Shown here: positions 23,144 to 24,366 of the stretch, one piece after another | How the letters are laid out: each line of letters starts with the position of its first letter | How positions within the stretch are numbered: the first letter of the stretch is position 1 | NCBI GenBank assembly: GCA_905233805.1 | Contig: CAJOER010000010.1 | Span: forward strand, 1 to 24,366 | Direction: 5' to 3' | DNA from: an uncultured Eubacterium sp. | Lineage (GTDB): Bacteria; Bacillota; Clostridia; Oscillospirales; Acutalibacteraceae | DNA length: 24,366 nucleotides | The notes under the pieces: model-generated | What the model was told of the DNA's origin: nothing | What the model saw: only the letters and a program-made list of their open reading frames with translations | Databases searched by the model: none | Position numbers and translations under genes: made by a program

Positions 23144-24366
23144 ATGAAAAAAGCAGTTAGTTTATTATTATCATTAATAATGGCGCTTTCAGCCGTCGGC
23201 GTTACCTCAAGCGTATATGCCGCGGACGGAGTCAGCTACAGCATAAACTCATCCGTTCTTACCGTTACGGGAAGCGGCGCTATGGAAAACTATTCTTACG
23301 GCAAGGCACCGTGGTATTCTTCAAAAAGCAGCATCACCAAAATAGTAATTAACAGCGGAATCACCGAAATAGGAAAAATGGCTTTCGCCGATTTTACCAA
23401 GGTTACTCAGGTAACCCTCCCCGCTACGGTTACAAAAATAGGCGAAGCGGCATTTTATAACTGCACTTCGCTCAGCAGCTTTTCCCAGAGCGCTTCCGTA
23501 AAATCAATCGGCGCGGGAACGTTTTACGGCTGTTCAAACCTTACCTCGCTTGACTGTTCCGGAGTTGAAAATCTCGGCGACTATGCTTTTCAGGGCTGCG
23601 GAGTTGCAAATTACACCATTTCTTCAAAGCTGACTTCAATTTCATCGCTTGCTTTTTTCGGCTCTTCAATAAAAACCTTTGCAGGCGGAAACAACACTTA
23701 TACAATCAAAAACGGAAACATCTTTACCGACGGCGGAAAAACTCTTTTCTTAGTACCTCCCAAAACAGAAATCAAGGCTTTTTCCATTCCGAACGGAACC
23801 GTAAAAATAGGTAAGGCCGCGTTTGCAAACACTAATATTACGTCGGTAAGCTTTCCTTCTTCCGTAAATTATCTCGGCGAATCTGCTTTCCAGAACACGG
23901 CTCTTACCTCCGTTACGATTCCTGACTCAATTACGCAGGCAGACGACTTCACGTTTTACAACTGTACCGCGCTTAAATCGGTTACCTTCGGAAAGAATCT
24001 TAAAGAAAGCTCTTATCAGATGTTCGACGGCTGTACCGCGCTTGATACCATTAATTTCGGCGGGCTTGAAACAATCGGTTTACAGACTTTTGCCTACTGC
24101 AAATCACTCACCGATATCACGGTGCCTTCAACAGTTAAAGCAATTCGTGTCGGCGCGTTCGGAGAATGCCGCGGACTTAAAAGTATTACTGCCGTATCAG
24201 TTACAGAAATACCTTACCAGACTTTCTGGAACTGCACAAAACTTGAAAACGCGTCTTTCCCGAACATCAAAACAATTCACAGATGCGCGTTTTATAACTG
24301 CTCTTCCCTTAAAAGCTTTACCGCTCCCGAAAGCACGGAATTTATAGATACTGACGCTTTCCCCGC
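23144..24366 (+). CDS. Secreted BspA-type leucine-rich-repeat protein (3' end beyond window)
   Basis: About 407 residues are visible with the frame open at the window end. It begins with a signal peptide (MKKAVSLLLSLIMALSAVGV to VYAAD, about residues 1-27) and the same beta module as the LRR protein at 8275 (YSINSSVLTVTGSGAMENY). At least a dozen LRR_5 repeats follow, of the form I...AF..C..L.S...P..V, such as IGEAAFYNCTSL, YAFQGCG, IGKAAFANTNITSVSFPSSV and TFYNCTALKSVTFG. AAGGAG precedes the ATG by 7 bases. The missing C-terminus would show whether it also carries an Fn3 tail or an anchor. Role: extracellular or surface, probably adhesion or binding; ligand unknown. Confidence 0.87.
   Translation, partial: MKKAVSLLLSLIMALSAVGVTSSVYAADGVSYSINSSVLTVTGSGAMENYSYGKAPWYSSKSSITKIVINSGITEIGKMAFADFTKVTQVTLPATVTKIGEAAFYNCTSLSSFSQSASVKSIGAGTFYGCSNLTSLDCSGVENLGDYAFQGCGVANYTISSKLTSISSLAFFGSSIKTFAGGNNTYTIKNGNIFTDGGKTLFLVPPKTEIKAFSIPNGTVKIGKAAFANTNITSVSFPSSVNYLGESAFQNTALTSVTIPDSITQADDFTFYNCTALKSVTFGKNLKESSYQMFDGCTALDTINFGGLETIGLQTFAYCKSLTDITVPSTVKAIRVGAFGECRGLKSITAVSVTEIPYQTFWNCTKLENASFPNIKTIHRCAFYNCSSLKSFTAPESTEFIDTDAFP

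Overview
The window looks like a chromosomal segment of a low-to-mid GC Gram-positive anaerobe, most likely a gut Clostridia member of the Ruminococcaceae/Oscillospiraceae kind. I infer this from the strong AGGAGG ribosome binding sites, near-consensus sigma-A promoters, a single-chain glycyl-tRNA synthetase, a DUF975 membrane protein, a GGGtGRT/NifU-like pair, a TagF-type glycerophosphotransferase and several BspA-type leucine-rich-repeat secreted proteins. No database search was possible, so the taxonomy is an inference. I see no rRNA, tRNA, CRISPR array, insertion sequence or phage gene, and no gene-free stretch longer than about 165 bases.

Layout. (1) 1-1240, minus: 3' truncated FAD-dependent oxidoreductase with its own promoter. 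(2) 1327-6307, minus: a tightly packed operon read as yifB (broken into two frames), a LUD-domain protein, a six-span membrane protein, a condensation-like acyltransferase and nadE, closed by a terminator. Its promoter shares -35 bases with the divergent promoter of (3). (3) 6426-8243, plus: phosphoglucomutase and a 31-residue membrane peptide, then a bidirectional terminator. (4) 8275-12206, minus: a large two-domain surface-polymer glycosyl/glycerophosphotransferase coupled to a secreted LRR plus Fn3 protein. (5) 12371-15821, plus: glyQS, a DUF975 membrane protein, and an overlapping relative of aminopeptidase C that has lost its catalytic triad. (6) 15927-17630, plus: NifU-like scaffold protein plus GGGtGRT protein. 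(7) 17743-18774, plus: a secreted CAP-domain protein with a lysine-rich Fn3 tail. (8) 18887-22860, plus: M20 metallopeptidase, a YfcC-type transporter broken by two lesions, and a TIGR00300/ornithine-cyclodeaminase-like enzyme. (9) 23009-24366, plus: a 34-residue ORF and a BspA-like LRR protein cut by the window end.

How it fits together. Most genes are housekeeping (NAD synthesis, glycyl-tRNA charging, hexose phosphate interconversion) or cell surface (LRR, CAP, surface polymer). The M20/transporter/cyclodeaminase cluster suggests peptide or arginine/ornithine catabolism, but the transporter reads as non-functional. The least understood parts are the catalytically dead PepC-like protein and the GGGtGRT/NifU-like pair. 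Two independent genes (yifB and the transporter) carry short frame-disrupting lesions within 24 kb; whether these are biology or assembly error cannot be settled from the sequence alone.
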